DNA of 64,000 nt from Leishmania donovani (GCF_000227135.1 NC_018247.1:480487-544486); one strand, 5' to 3'; numbered from the stretch's first letter, positions 32,603 to 42,730 are shown. Notes: generated by a model not told the origin, from the letters alone. Translations and numbers: made by a program.

Positions 32603-32603
<1 letters not shown>

Positions 32604-32634
<31 letters not shown>

Positions 32635-32735
32635 NNNNNNNNNNNNNNNNNNNNNNNNNNNNNNNNNNNNNNNNNNNNNNNNNNNNNNNNNNNNNNNNNN
32701 NNNNNNNNNNNNNNNNNNNNNNNNNNNNNNNNNCG

Positions 32736-32784
<49 letters not shown>
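32604..32784. repeat. (GT)n microsatellite interrupted by a 99-N gap
   Basis: The same CGTCGTGTGTGTG start is seen before and after the N run at 32635-32733. The two contig ends probably overlap and the microsatellite is present only once in the genome. Confidence 0.75.
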
Positions 32785-32787
<3 letters not shown>

Positions 32788-33567
32788 CTCTATGCGTTTT
32801 TTTTTTTGCTCTTGTGCTGTCCCCCCCCCCACTCCCTTCGTATCTTCGCGGTTGTTGTTGATTGGTCGGTCTGCGTCTTTTCCTTTTGTGTTGCGTGTCT
32901 GCGTGTGTCTGTCACCTGCCTTGCTCACTGTCCCTTGTCCTCTCCAACAACGAGAGAACACCACTCCCTTGCTTAGCAAATAAACAAGCGAAGCTTCAAA
33001 AAGAAGGACTACGAGAAGGGCCGAGCGTGGGGACGCTGACGCAGCTGCACACAGCAGCGCAAATATTGCTGGCGGCTCATGGGATGAGCTGATGTGTTCA
33101 TGCCATGGCGAAGAGGTGATGCATTCACTGGACAAGATGCCACCCTGCGCGGATGAGGCAGTCGAGCTGCCGACTCCACACGCAACCCCCATCTCCTCCC
33201 ATATCCCAGTTTGCTGCAGCTGAAGTACTTCGCTCCCTGGCCGAGGTCAGCTTGCGTGCCCTGTATCACCGCACCGCTAGCTCATGTGCTTGTGGGGTGC
33301 AGACATTCACACAAGCACACAAAACACATAATGTGGCTGCGCTGCTGAAGAATTCAATGCCGCCACTGATTTCGAGATGCACCTGATTCCCCATCTCTCT
33401 TCCCCTGCCTCTTTGCCTCTTCGGCGCTCACACACACACACGCATGCGAAAGCAGTTCTGCGTGCGTCTGTGCCAGTGCACCTGCGTTAAAATCACCATC
33501 AACGGGGATATCCGTGCACAAATTTCTCTACAGTCCACCACCGCCATTGCAACAACAACTTCACACC

Positions 33568-35529
33568 ATGCAAGTGTTGTCGATTGAACTGCCTGCCTTG
33601 AAGGCGGGCGAGAAGGCGCTTGAGTGGCCTCAGACGCAGCCAGGCGTCACCGACGATGCCGTCGCGGCCGATGCACCGCCGCAACTGAACCGCTGGATCG
33701 AGGCGTACCGCATCATTCCGCTAGGAGAGGCGTTCTGTCGCAGTGTCGCCCTCACAACGCAGCTGCGGCACGAGGATGCACGTATGCAGCAAGCACATGC
33801 CGACCCCAATGTGGCGCAGCAGTGGGCCGCGGAGGAGGTCGATGGCATTGCCGCTGGCGCAGACGGCGAGGGTGCAAACGATGCAGACGACGACGGCGTC
33901 GGCGACGGTGCCCGTTACCAGTCCTCCTCCCGCAAGAAGAAATTCGTGAAGCTGGCGGACAGCGACATGCTGATTGACTGGTACGAGGTGCTGAAGCTGG
34001 AGCAGGAGGAAGGGGCGACAGACGACCAAATCAAAGCGGCCTACCGACGCCGCTGCCTCGAGACGCACCCCGACAAGCAGCAGAACCACTCCGATGAACT
34101 CTTCAAGAAGGTGCAACGTGCCTTCGACATCCTTGGCGACCCAGACACGCGCCAGGCCTACGACTCCTCGCGCCCGTTCAACGACGCCATCCCTGGCGAG
34201 CAGGTGGAGGAGGCCGACTTCTTCAGCACCTTCGGCCCCGTCTTCGAACGCAACAAGAAGTGGAGCAGCGTCCCCGGCATGCCATCCCTCGGCACGGATA
34301 AGACGCCGTACGCCGAGGTACTCCGCTTCTACGACCGCTGGACGGGTTTTCAGAGCTGGCGCGACTTCTCACACCTGGCGGATCTGGTGGAAATCGACGA
34401 CACCATGTGCCGCGAGGAGAAGCGCTACTATCAGCGCGAGAACGCGCGCCAGCTGAGCCACCACCGCAGGGAGGAGCAGAAGCGCATCCGACTTCTGGTC
34501 GAGCGGGCGCGCAAGAACGACCCGCGCCTGCGCCGCCGCCGAGAAGAGGAGGAAGAGAAGCGCCTCAAAGTGTTGAGGGAACGGGAAACATTCCGGCTGC
34601 AGCTCGCCGCCGAGGAGGAGCGTCGCCGCGCTGAAGAGGCCCGAAAGCAGAAGGAGAGGGAAGAGGCCAAGGTGGGCGCGCAGCAGCAAGAGAAGCAGGC
34701 GATGCGCGAGGTGCAGATGGCGGTTCTGCGCTTCTTTGAACAGCATGGGCTCCTGGACGAAACCCCGACAAACAAGCTCCTCGCAGACCGTGTGCGCCGT
34801 CCGAACGTGCAGTGGATCTTCTCCAAGACCACCAACGCGACCGAGGCGCAGAAGCTGCGCGATGTCCTACTGGCCTGCCCCACGGATCGCCGGCCACGCA
34901 CGAACGACCCGCAGAGCAAAGATGTGGAAGGCGCCGAGGAGGTGGAGGCCGTCATGCGCTTCAACGCGCTCATTCAAAAGATGGAACAACGCTGCGGCGT
35001 GAACCGCTACGGCGAGGCCGTGAAGAAGGTGCAGGACGGCGATGCGGCCACGGCTGCAGCGAAGAAGAACGAAGTCGCGGCGGCAGCAGCAAAGGCCCCT
35101 GTCGACGCAGGACAGGAATGGACGGACGAGGACCTAAGCCGGTTGCAGAAGGCGACGGCCAAGTACCCGCCTGGTTCCGTCGATCGCTGGATCAAGATCT
35201 GCGACGTGCTCCGTCACCGCTTTACGGAGGAGCAGGCCATGGCCAAGGTGAGCGAGCTAACTGCTGCGCTGCACAATGCAGGGTCTGGCAACCCCACTGC
35301 TACCGCCGCCGCCTCCCCCTCGCACGCCTCGGCCACCAGCACAGCTGCCTCGTCCGTGGAGAACTGGTCTCTGAAGCAGCAGAAGCAGCTGGAGCAGGGT
35401 CTGCGTGACTTGAAGGATTATAAGGAGAAGGACAAGTTCCAGAAAATCGCGAAGATGGTAGAGGACAAGACAGCCAAAGAGTGTTTTGAGCGCTTCAAGT
35501 TCCTCTGCTCTGTGAACAAGAAGAAATAA
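33568..35529 (+). CDS. Zuotin/DNAJC2 (MPP11) ribosome-associated J protein
   Basis: I start at the first ATG (MQVLSIELPALKAGEK); an in-frame extension upstream begins only with GTG. The product is 653 residues. A J domain spans about 137-205 with the HPD motif at about 167-169, which stimulates Hsp70. It is followed by the zuotin homology region, seen as TFGPVFERNKKWS, then SLG, FYDRWTGFQSWRDF and a long charged Arg/Lys/Glu coiled segment (about 300-400) of the type that contacts ribosomes. Two SANT/Myb-like domains close the protein, one from EWTDEDLSRL (about 518-570) and one from NWSLKQQKQL (about 597-653), an arrangement found in DNAJC2 but not in fungal zuotin. In other eukaryotes the protein works with an Hsp70 at the ribosome exit tunnel. 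Confidence 0.93.
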   Translation: MQVLSIELPALKAGEKALEWPQTQPGVTDDAVAADAPPQLNRWIEAYRIIPLGEAFCRSVALTTQLRHEDARMQQAHADPNVAQQWAAEEVDGIAAGADGEGANDADDDGVGDGARYQSSSRKKKFVKLADSDMLIDWYEVLKLEQEEGATDDQIKAAYRRRCLETHPDKQQNHSDELFKKVQRAFDILGDPDTRQAYDSSRPFNDAIPGEQVEEADFFSTFGPVFERNKKWSSVPGMPSLGTDKTPYAEVLRFYDRWTGFQSWRDFSHLADLVEIDDTMCREEKRYYQRENARQLSHHRREEQKRIRLLVERARKNDPRLRRRREEEEEKRLKVLRERETFRLQLAAEEERRRAEEARKQKEREEAKVGAQQQEKQAMREVQMAVLRFFEQHGLLDETPTNKLLADRVRRPNVQWIFSKTTNATEAQKLRDVLLACPTDRRPRTNDPQSKDVEGAEEVEAVMRFNALIQKMEQRCGVNRYGEAVKKVQDGDAATAAAKKNEVAAAAAKAPVDAGQEWTDEDLSRLQKATAKYPPGSVDRWIKICDVLRHRFTEEQAMAKVSELTAALHNAGSGNPTATAAASPSHASATSTAASSVENWSLKQQKQLEQGLRDLKDYKEKDKFQKIAKMVEDKTAKECFERFKFLCSVNKKK

Positions 35530-36495
35530 TGCGCCGCATGTCTAGCGCCTGCGTGCGTGCAAGGGCTGTGGCGCACCGTTGAGAAGCGTCACGTGCAACG
35601 CCGCCTGAGATAAGAGCATGGTAAAACTGTGGTGATTCAAGCACATGTACGTGCACTCGGCACGCCGGTGTGCCTGAATCTCTTTTTTTTACTTGTGCGC
35701 GTGTGCCCGTGCGTGCAGCCGCTTTTTTTTTTCGTTTCCCCGTATCTGGTGTTGCGTCTAATGGCACAAGCAAGCAACGTCTGTGTGGCGGAGCAACGGT
35801 CTCTGCCTGTCTTTCTGCTGTTGTGTGCAAGGGGGTGGGCGGGAAAGACAGTGCTTGCGTATTCTCTTTGCGGCCATGAGCTGCGAGCCACCTCCGCCCC
35901 TTTCAGGCCTTGTCTTTTCGCTTTTCCTGTGATACAAGAGAGTGATCGGTGCCACGTGTGTCAGCAGCTTTGTGGCCGACAACGTCTTCGCTTGCTTTCG
36001 CTCCTCTTCTCTGAGTTGCGAGGGGGAGGGGTTGAGAGCCACGTGTGCGTGATCATGTTGGCAACTCGTCACACCGCGGCAACGCTCCCGTGTACGCGTT
36101 TTATTCAAACTTGTGTGTGTGTGTGTGTGTTGCATGTGCTGCGCTATAATTGCTATATTTTCTTTACATCTCTGTCGCCCTTCCACTTTACACACACACA
36201 CACACACCTCCCTCCCTCCCCCTGTCCCCTTGAGCCCACCCTGCTCAACCGCCTCTATATGCGGTATGCTCTGTACGTCCATGTGTCATCCTGTCTAGTC
36301 ACAGTCCAAGAAACAGGATAGGTGCACACGACCTATACGCACACGCACACGCACAAGCACGTGCACAAGGCGTCGCCCTCACCAGCACAGTGAACCTTCT
36401 TGTTTTCCACTGCCGTCAGACGTGTGCGCGCACGCTCTGGTCGCCTTGTCTTTTCTCGCTCCATTTTTTGCGGATCATTGCGGGAAACTGGAATC
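35530..36495. other. Intergenic region
   Basis: No gene is supported. It contains T runs near 35683 and 35724, a GT run near 36113-36130, a CA run near 36190-36206 and a CACACG-rich run near 36335-36360. Confidence 0.65.
36395..36419 (+). promoter_or_regulatory. Candidate polypyrimidine tract and spliced-leader acceptor AG
   Basis: A short pyrimidine tract ends in GCCGTCAG, 77 bases upstream of the YIF1 ATG. It lies inside an in-frame extension without ATG, which supports the downstream start. Confidence 0.45.
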
Positions 36496-37455
36496 ATGCA
36501 GACTCCGCATACTCCGACGATCAACTTCGGCCCCACGGGCGGCAGCGGCAGCCCAGGTGGCGGCACCGCCTTTTTTGGCCGAAGCGACCCGAACGCAATG
36601 ATGTTGCAGATGGGCCTTAGTTACGGGCAGAACATTCTCCAAAAACACGTCCAGCAGGGCGAGGCTGGACTAGCCTACTATATGCCTGTCATCCGTGCTA
36701 TTCGCAACTACTTTGCTGTGGACAACACGTACGTGAAGCGAAAGCTGATCATCCTCACAATGCCCTTTTTCACCAAGTATGTCCGCAAGTCGCCGGCCGG
36801 CGGGGAGAGCGATTTCGGCAGCAGCGGCGGTGTCGGGGAGGCGACTGGAGACCAAGTCTTTGGCGGCCCGGCCGGCTCCCCAGCCTCAATGTTCCCAGCT
36901 GTCTCGCCCTCTACGCTCGCGGGTCACGACGGCGGCGGCAACACCTTTGCCGGTCCCTCGCTACCGCTGAACGACGTCTTCGCGTCAGACCTGTACATCC
37001 CTCTGATGAGTGTGATCACCTACGTCGTACTCGCCGCTTACATCCTTGGCGCCAACTCGCCAACGAGCTCCGTCACGGCCGCGTCGCTGATCTCCACCGC
37101 GTGGGTGATCGGCATTTGGTTTTTCCTCGAGGTTGTTGTGCTAAAGGGTGTCGCGTATGCACTCCTTGTCGTGCCGAACCCGCCGCTGCTGGAGCTGCTC
37201 GCACTGTGCGGATACAAGTACGTTCTTCTCTGCCTGGGTGTTCTCGCGTCGCAGTGTCTGCCGCCGAGTCGCCTCTACAGCGGCCTTTTCATGCTGTATG
37301 CGGTACTGGCACATAGCTTCTTTACGGTGCGCGTTTTAGGGCTGCAGTACATGCGTAACGACGGTCGCGTGCTGCCACGGTCTCGCGTATTCACCTACAT
37401 GGCCGCCCTGGCGCAGGTGCCGGGCTGTGTCTGGTTGTTTGTGCGGCTGCTCTAA
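36496..37455 (+). CDS. YIF1: YIF1-family ER-Golgi membrane protein
   Basis: The start is the only upstream ATG in frame, giving 319 residues (MQTPHTPTINFGP). A cytosolic N-terminal part contains MGLSYGQNILQK, the segment FAVDNTYVKRKLIILTMPF and then W/TK-Y-like context, which are hallmarks of YIF1 (Hrf1). These are followed by a Gly/Ser-rich insert. Five membrane segments follow at about residues 166-187, 196-225, 240-255, 260-280 and 297-319. YIF1 partners with YIP1 and Rab GTPases in the early secretory pathway. The protein ends directly after the last hydrophobic segment, as in the family. The Gly-rich insert between the conserved N-terminal block and the first membrane segment is longer than usual. 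Confidence 0.88.
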   Translation: MQTPHTPTINFGPTGGSGSPGGGTAFFGRSDPNAMMLQMGLSYGQNILQKHVQQGEAGLAYYMPVIRAIRNYFAVDNTYVKRKLIILTMPFFTKYVRKSPAGGESDFGSSGGVGEATGDQVFGGPAGSPASMFPAVSPSTLAGHDGGGNTFAGPSLPLNDVFASDLYIPLMSVITYVVLAAYILGANSPTSSVTAASLISTAWVIGIWFFLEVVVLKGVAYALLVVPNPPLLELLALCGYKYVLLCLGVLASQCLPPSRLYSGLFMLYAVLAHSFFTVRVLGLQYMRNDGRVLPRSRVFTYMAALAQVPGCVWLFVRLL

Positions 37456-38293
37456 GCAGCGAAGGCGGCGTTGCTTTGATGCTCCTGTGCGCATTAAGGG
37501 GGAGAGGCGGTGCATGATGGATCGAGCGAGTGTAGGGGTTTTTCTTCTGCCTGGTGAAAGTGCCTACGTGCCCTGCTCGCCACCGATACAACACCCTGTG
37601 CCCCCCCCTCCCCTGGGCTGTTTTTTGTGCTTCTCCTTTTGCCGATGATTCATGACCTGACGTGCGTGCTAGTGAGGTGTGCTTGCCACTCGCTCGCCTA
37701 CACTTCAAGCTCGGTATGTCTCTTTTTTGTTTTTTTTTGCTGTGCGCGCTCCCCAGAGAGGGGGCGGTATCTGTACACGCAGCTATTCACTAAAAAACGC
37801 AACGTCTATCCGACCTCTTCCCACCCCTAGTGCTTCACGCTCAACGCTGGCACAGACGTCGCCGCCGCAAGGCTCCGGGGAGGAAGGGAGGGAGTAGAAG
37901 AGAGAGAGGATTGACGTGGGCGTTCGAATTCTCTGTCCTCCCAGCGCTTATGCAGTCCTCACGGCGGCGTCAGCTGTGAGCCGTCTTTCCCCCTCCGAGA
38001 CCCCCGCGTGTACCTTGGGAAGGCATCGCGCTCACGCATCTGGACCCTCCCCCCTCTCTCTCTAGCCATGACCGCGACCAACCTTCTTATCATCCTCGTT
38101 TCTCACACCTCACTTTCGAAACACACATGCAAACACACGCACCGGCGCTCGAACTAGCGTGCGCTCGTGTCCCGCTCAGCCCAGCATTGCCTCGCGCACT
38201 CGCATCTGTGCACGACTCCCGTGTCTCGGAGCCCGTGTGTGTTTCTGCCCTGTCTCTCCCCTTTTCAGTTCCTCTCTATAAACCCTTCACTTC
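37456..38293. other. Intergenic region
   Basis: No gene is supported. The sequence is mixed with a T run near 37728 and T/C-rich DNA towards the next gene. Confidence 0.65.
38238..38268 (+). promoter_or_regulatory. Candidate polypyrimidine tract and spliced-leader acceptor AG
   Basis: The tract TCTGCCCTGTCTCTCCCC followed by TTTTCAG lies 25 bases before the PRP38-like ATG. It is one of the cleanest acceptor contexts in the window. Confidence 0.6.
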
Positions 38294-39103
38294 ATGTCGT
38301 GGAACCTCAAAGGACGGGCGGCGATTGCGTCCCTCGACCCGCCCACCCGCTATCGCGTGCTGCACTCGCACACCATGACACGCTGCGCCAGCAAGCCGCT
38401 GCTGTGGGTGCTGGAGGAACTGATCACCCTCCGCTACCTCGGCGGCCTATCCGGCCCTCTTCACACAGCGAACTACTTCATCTGCCTTGTCGTCCGCCTC
38501 CTGCAAATCTGCCCCTCGGTGGCCATCGTGCGCGTCATGCTGGAGCAGGATGTGCACAAGTATCTGCGCGCCGCGGCGCTTCTGATCATCCGTCTTATCG
38601 GGAACGTGGAGCTGCAGCGAGAGGCGATGCGTGTGGGGTGGTCAGACTACCGAAAGCTGTGCCTCTACGGATCTGACCCCGCACAGGAGTTGGCAGAGTC
38701 GACGTCAAACACCGCTGCCGGAGCGGAGGGGGTGACGGCTGGCACGTCGAGGACGCTCGCCTCCTCTATGCTGCCGCTGGACCATTACAAGCGGTCACGC
38801 GCGGAGATGGAGATGTACAGCGGTAATAGAAATCTTGCTAGTGGCGCACAAAGCGGTGAGTCTGACCGAGCCAGCGCACAGGTGCCAGAGCCACCACAGT
38901 ACTGGCTGATCCGCGTGGATGAGTTCACCGACTATCTCTTTGGTGTAGCCTCCGCCTCCACAGCGTCACAGGGCAAGGAGCCGCATGAGCTCTCGAAGGC
39001 ACCTGCCTCACCACCGCCCAGCCCATCTTCGGCAGGCGCATCCTCTCGCACGCTGCCGGGACACACGTTCATGGGACTTCATTTCCCTGCTGTAATTGTG
39101 TAA
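38294..39103 (+). CDS. PRP38: PRP38-family pre-mRNA splicing factor
   Basis: The product is 269 residues. The PRP38 core lies in the N-terminal half: LRYLGGLSGPLHTANYFICL then LLQICPS (compare the family's LRFVGGxYG...FLCLTLKMLQIQP) and HKYLRAAALLIIRLIG, which matches the family's KYVRALGALYMRLTG. WSDYRKLCLYG then matches the YNDYRK block, and IRVDEFTDYLF near residue 206 matches the MHVDEFIDELL element. The C-terminus is a Ser/Pro/Ala-rich tail without the RS repeats of animal PRP38. PRP38 acts in activation of the spliceosomal tri-snRNP; in trypanosomatids this machinery mainly serves spliced-leader trans-splicing. The Gly/Ser/Ala insert between the two conserved parts (about 135-200) is not typical. 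Confidence 0.85.
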   Translation: MSWNLKGRAAIASLDPPTRYRVLHSHTMTRCASKPLLWVLEELITLRYLGGLSGPLHTANYFICLVVRLLQICPSVAIVRVMLEQDVHKYLRAAALLIIRLIGNVELQREAMRVGWSDYRKLCLYGSDPAQELAESTSNTAAGAEGVTAGTSRTLASSMLPLDHYKRSRAEMEMYSGNRNLASGAQSGESDRASAQVPEPPQYWLIRVDEFTDYLFGVASASTASQGKEPHELSKAPASPPPSPSSAGASSRTLPGHTFMGLHFPAVIV

Positions 39104-39718
39104 TGCGTGGCAGACGCGCCTCATGAACACCGGTGTCCGCACACGCCGGGAAGCAGGTGACGGCGAACATGAAAAAAAAAGGGAAAGCCAACTCGTGAGC
39201 ATGATGTGGGCTCGGTGGCAGATCGCATCCGTTTAGGATTCCATCGTGTCTGCCTCCCACCCCTCACCCTGTTTCGCGTACGGAATAGTGTGTCGGCTCC
39301 GATGAACATCGTCCAACGCTGAGTAGTAAATGCTCGAAGGGACAAGGATTTGCGTTCTCCATACACACATATACGCGTATGTCTTTCTCTCTTGTCTTCA
39401 CGCACCCTCCCTCTCTCCCACCCTCCCGTCCTAACCTCTAGCAAGCACTCCTCTGCGTGTTTCTTTCCCCCTGTGCGGGTGAGTGTGTCTCCTTTAGTGT
39501 CGATTGCGATCTCCTGGCTCGGTTCTTCACCCCACCTACCCGCTCTCCCCCTGGAGCTCGCATGCATCCTTGCCCTGTCGCTGCAGCGCAGCTTCTTTTT
39601 CCTTCACCGCTCCTCGTCCATCTCGCCCCCTTTGTCTTTCTGTCGTATAAGCAAGGCGAAGAGAGAGTCGCTGTTTTGTAGTAGGTGTCCACTAGCGTTT
39701 GTGTCCGTGTGTATCATA
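39104..39718. other. Intergenic region
   Basis: No gene is supported. The frame of the downstream gene stays open through much of this region but contains no ATG, so I treat it as leader sequence. Confidence 0.6.
39590..39651 (+). promoter_or_regulatory. Candidate polypyrimidine tract and spliced-leader acceptor AG
   Basis: A C/T-rich tract ends in CGTATAAG, 67 bases before the ATG at 39719. It falls inside the ATG-less upstream extension and so supports the shorter protein. Confidence 0.5.
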
Positions 39719-40618
39719 ATGCAGCCCCTCGACATTGAGCAGCAGCTCCGTCTTCGAGATGCGATGAAGACACAGCATCAGGCAGCGGAAGCAGCTTCAT
39801 CGCTCTCGTACATGCACGAGGAGTACTACGCGGCAGCTGGCGATGCCATCACCTTCTTTGGCGGCATCTGCGCCGTCACGGGGGCATTGTTTCTCGCGTC
39901 AGCGCTGCTGACCAAGACGAGGCTAGCGAATACGGTGCGCCTAAGCTTTCAGCACAGCGGTGTGAGTCTCATTCCGAAGTGTGCAAGCCCCCCACTCTTC
40001 TCCGTCTGCATGGCGGCGTGGATGGGACTCTTGGGGGTACAGTCTGTGTGCGATGTGCTGCGGGAGGTCGCGCAGCAGCACTACCGCGCCGTCAAGGAGA
40101 AAAATGTATCGGCGCTGGCGGATCTTTCCCTCCTTCACCGCATCCATGTGGGTATAGTGAACCCTCGTCCTCTCTGGGGTTTGTCCACGGAGATCACCAC
40201 ACAGTACCCACCACTCATGCAGTGGATCATGACACCGACGGCGCTGCTGTTCGCGGCGCAATACGCGGGTATGGTTTGCATCTGGTGCTACATGCTCTTC
40301 TGTGGTCAGCCACTCGATGCTGGCTTGATGGGTGCCCTTCTTACCTTCTTTCCAACCTTCTACGATGCACTGCTGCTGAACGGCAACGAGCCAGATCGCT
40401 GGCCGGTGTGGGTCACTCTTGCGAACTTTATGATCAGCCTTATGTGCGTCTGGAGCTTCGGTGCGCCTCTGGTACGGCGCGAGTACCGCGAGGTGATGAG
40501 GGAGCTGCAGGGACACACGGCAAAGGCGCTTTTCAAGGACCGACCGGAGATGAGCAACATGCGAGCCCGCGGTGGTGCTCGAGGTGGCAGCTCATGTAAG
40601 AAATCGAAGCAAAACTAA
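39719..40618 (+). CDS. Multi-pass membrane protein of unknown function
   Basis: I start at the first ATG in frame (MQPLDIEQQ), giving 299 residues. Five hydrophobic segments are visible at about 44-65, 91-112, 173-194, 203-220 and 232-252. There is no N-terminal signal peptide; the first 40 residues are hydrophilic and partly acidic. The loop between segments 2 and 3 (about 113-172) is polar. The C-terminal tail is basic with RGGARGG and ends KKSKQN, where the lysines could act as an ER-retrieval signal, though the classic KKXX spacing is not met. I do not recognise a family. It follows the PRP38-like gene in the same array, but such arrays do not imply shared function. Confidence 0.75.
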   Translation: MQPLDIEQQLRLRDAMKTQHQAAEAASSLSYMHEEYYAAAGDAITFFGGICAVTGALFLASALLTKTRLANTVRLSFQHSGVSLIPKCASPPLFSVCMAAWMGLLGVQSVCDVLREVAQQHYRAVKEKNVSALADLSLLHRIHVGIVNPRPLWGLSTEITTQYPPLMQWIMTPTALLFAAQYAGMVCIWCYMLFCGQPLDAGLMGALLTFFPTFYDALLLNGNEPDRWPVWVTLANFMISLMCVWSFGAPLVRREYREVMRELQGHTAKALFKDRPEMSNMRARGGARGGSSCKKSKQN

Positions 40619-41470
40619 CCCGTTCACGGACAGCGCACGACCCTGTCCCTCGCCTCCCCTGTTCTGTGCACCGCACACACACACACACACACACACACCT
40701 TCCTCGAGTTTTGCGCGCGGTTTGTCATGGAAAAAAGCTACCCACGGTTGCCGCTCCTTTGCGGGGCAACCCTCCTCTCTCTTGGTGTGTGGCACTGAGT
40801 TTTTTTTTGCATTTTGTGCGTCCAGTCGCTTATCAAGCGTGCGTGTGCCTCTTCCCACCCACTCTCTGACCTCCTCCTCAATTCGAACCGCACAGGTACG
40901 GTGGCTTTATCGCGACAGCACAACAGGAACCCAGTCAGTCACCGGCTCACCCGCAGCACTGTGCTGACGGCGTCGGATGCCTCGCGGCCTCTGCTCAGTC
41001 ACGTCCTGTCCGCGTCCCACGACAGTCCTTTTCTCCCCTCATCTCCATTTGCCCCACACATCTGTGCCCGCGTTCTGAGCAGGGTATTCACACCACCCTC
41101 ACACTCGCACTTTTTTTTCTCGAAATCCACCGAGTCATCATCCACTCGCACGCCAGGGTCTTTTCTCGCCCCTCTCCCTTTATTCCGTGGTGGTCCTCTC
41201 TCTCCTCCCTCCCTCCCTCCCTTCTTCTAAGAGCTCGTTCTCCGTTCTCGTGCGTGCACTACCGACAGTCTCTCGTGACGTGCCGAACAAACTAAGAAAA
41301 CGGGAACGGACTCGGAAGTACACATAAAAGAACACTTTAATATCTAGACGGAAAGAAGCAGGAGCAGCACTCGGCCATTCTATACGGATAGCTCACCCTC
41401 TCAAAGGGTACTCGGACATCCTCGTACGCCTGGCGATATCTCCTCCCCCTACCCCACTAGCTCGCGCTTC
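40619..41470. other. Intergenic region
   Basis: No gene is supported. It holds an (AC)n run (about 40674-40699) and, from about 41160, a long pyrimidine tract. Confidence 0.65.
41160..41231 (+). promoter_or_regulatory. Candidate polypyrimidine tract and spliced-leader acceptor AG
   Basis: An about 65-base C/T tract with CTCC repeats ends in TTCTTCTAAG. The AG lies 240 bases before the esterase-like ATG. Confidence 0.5.
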
Positions 41471-42730
41471 ATGTCCGCCATCACCATCACACCCGCTGCT
41501 CCTGCGACGACGCCGCCCACTCGCACCCCTGCAATGCATCTGCATAGCTTTAGCCAACCCACTCAAGCACAGCAGCAGCAGCAGCTCCTTTTCCGGCCGC
41601 GCTGCGAGGAGGGGGTGACATATAGCGAAGACAACAACAGCACCGTGCACTACCGTTTCTACCTTCCCCATGCCAGCTCTGTTGTTGTCGCTCCTGTGAA
41701 GGTTTGCCTGGTGGACAGCGATGGTGGCACGGTCCCTGTCGCCTCCATCGGCGCCGCCGCACCCATGACAAAGCACCAAGACGGAGTGTGGGTCGGAACC
41801 GTGTCCGCACCAGTCGGACTGCAGTGTGTCGTCCTCATGGTGGACGGCAACCCTGTGCTCACGCCCCACCTCAGCATCGGGTGCCTGCATGGGCTCCAGC
41901 GGGCAAACTACATCGATGTCCCGCCACCGAACCCAAATCGATGTGTCTACGCCATGCGGCCCTCCGTCGAGCACGGGATGGTGGCCCACAACTACTTGAC
42001 GTCCTACACAATGGACACAACCGAGGAAGTTCTTATCTACGTGCCGCCCTCGTATCACAAGGCGAGCAGCGCAACACGTCGGTACCCCGTGCTCTACCTC
42101 CTGCACGACGACCGCGAGTACCCAATGAACTGCGTACAGCAGGGTAAGGTGAACGTCATCGCCGACAACCTCATCGCCGACGGCAAGATGACGGAGATGA
42201 TCATCGTAATGAAGAGTAGTGTGAGCGCACGCGCCAATGGTGAATGCATTCCATGCGATGCGGCCAAGCTCTGCGAAGACCTGACGGAGGACATCATTCC
42301 GTACGTCGACAACCACTACCGCACCGAGGCAGATCGCGACAACCGCGCCATCGCCGGTCTCTACATGGGCTCCATACAAGCCAGCAGGCTCTGCATAACA
42401 CGCCACGATCTCTTCGCCTACGCCGGCATGTTCTCCGGCTTCCTGAGGAGCAACTGGAACGGCATCAGTACGGACAGCGACCACATCGAAGCCCTCCGCC
42501 GCGATCCCGTAGCCTTCCAGGCCGCCATGAAAGTGCTCTTCCGTTGCATTGGCGACGACAACACCCACCGCGCCGCGTTCGAGGCGGACGACGCTCTGCT
42601 GGCGGAGCTGGGCGTGGCGTGCGAGCGGCGCATCTACGCGGGCTCACATAGCTGGCAGGTATGGCGCCAGGCCGCAGCCGATTTCCTGCCAATGCTATTC
42701 AAGGACCTAAGCTTTCTTCCTCGTCACTGA
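41471..42730 (+). CDS. Esterase D/enterochelin esterase-fold protein with altered nucleophile
   Basis: This 419-residue protein shows the putative-esterase (Fes/esterase D) alpha/beta-hydrolase pattern. An N-terminal beta-rich module (about 50-160) resembles the E-set domain of enterochelin esterases: VVVAPVKVCLVD and DGVWVGTV. The hydrolase domain starts near EEVLIYVPPSYH, then RRYPVLYLLHDD, MTEMIIVM and IPYVDNHYRTEADRDNRAIAG. In active relatives the nucleophile elbow is GLSMGG; here it reads GLYMGS, with Tyr at residue 298 in place of Ser. The His candidate is kept in AGSHSWQVWR (His about 393), matching the conserved terminal motif. Loss of the serine suggests no classical serine hydrolase activity; the protein may bind a ligand or partner instead. 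A decayed second copy lies about 6 kb downstream. Confidence 0.8.
   Translation: MSAITITPAAPATTPPTRTPAMHLHSFSQPTQAQQQQQLLFRPRCEEGVTYSEDNNSTVHYRFYLPHASSVVVAPVKVCLVDSDGGTVPVASIGAAAPMTKHQDGVWVGTVSAPVGLQCVVLMVDGNPVLTPHLSIGCLHGLQRANYIDVPPPNPNRCVYAMRPSVEHGMVAHNYLTSYTMDTTEEVLIYVPPSYHKASSATRRYPVLYLLHDDREYPMNCVQQGKVNVIADNLIADGKMTEMIIVMKSSVSARANGECIPCDAAKLCEDLTEDIIPYVDNHYRTEADRDNRAIAGLYMGSIQASRLCITRHDLFAYAGMFSGFLRSNWNGISTDSDHIEALRRDPVAFQAAMKVLFRCIGDDNTHRAAFEADDALLAELGVACERRIYAGSHSWQVWRQAAADFLPMLFKDLSFLPRH

Larger units (their letters stand above)
30798..33567. other. Intergenic region with two assembly gaps
   Basis: No gene is supported. The region is dominated by GT/CA and T/C simple sequence. From about 32985 to 33330 the sequence is mixed, not pyrimidine-biased and unlike its flanks; it could be an old repeat remnant, but I see no second copy of it. 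Confidence 0.6.

Noticed and set aside
33514..33567. N-terminal extension of zuotin by 18 codons
   Set aside because: It would require a GTG start; the first ATG at 33568 gives a normal N-terminus.
36400..36495. N-terminal extension of YIF1
   Set aside because: It begins with TTG and contains a likely splice acceptor; the ATG at 36496 is preferred.
39350..39718. 123-codon N-terminal extension of the membrane protein
   Set aside because: It has no ATG and contains a pyrimidine tract ending in AG, so it is leader sequence.
41393..42568. 391-codon open frame antisense to the esterase-like gene
   Set aside because: It is covered by the homologous sense gene and shows no supporting motif.
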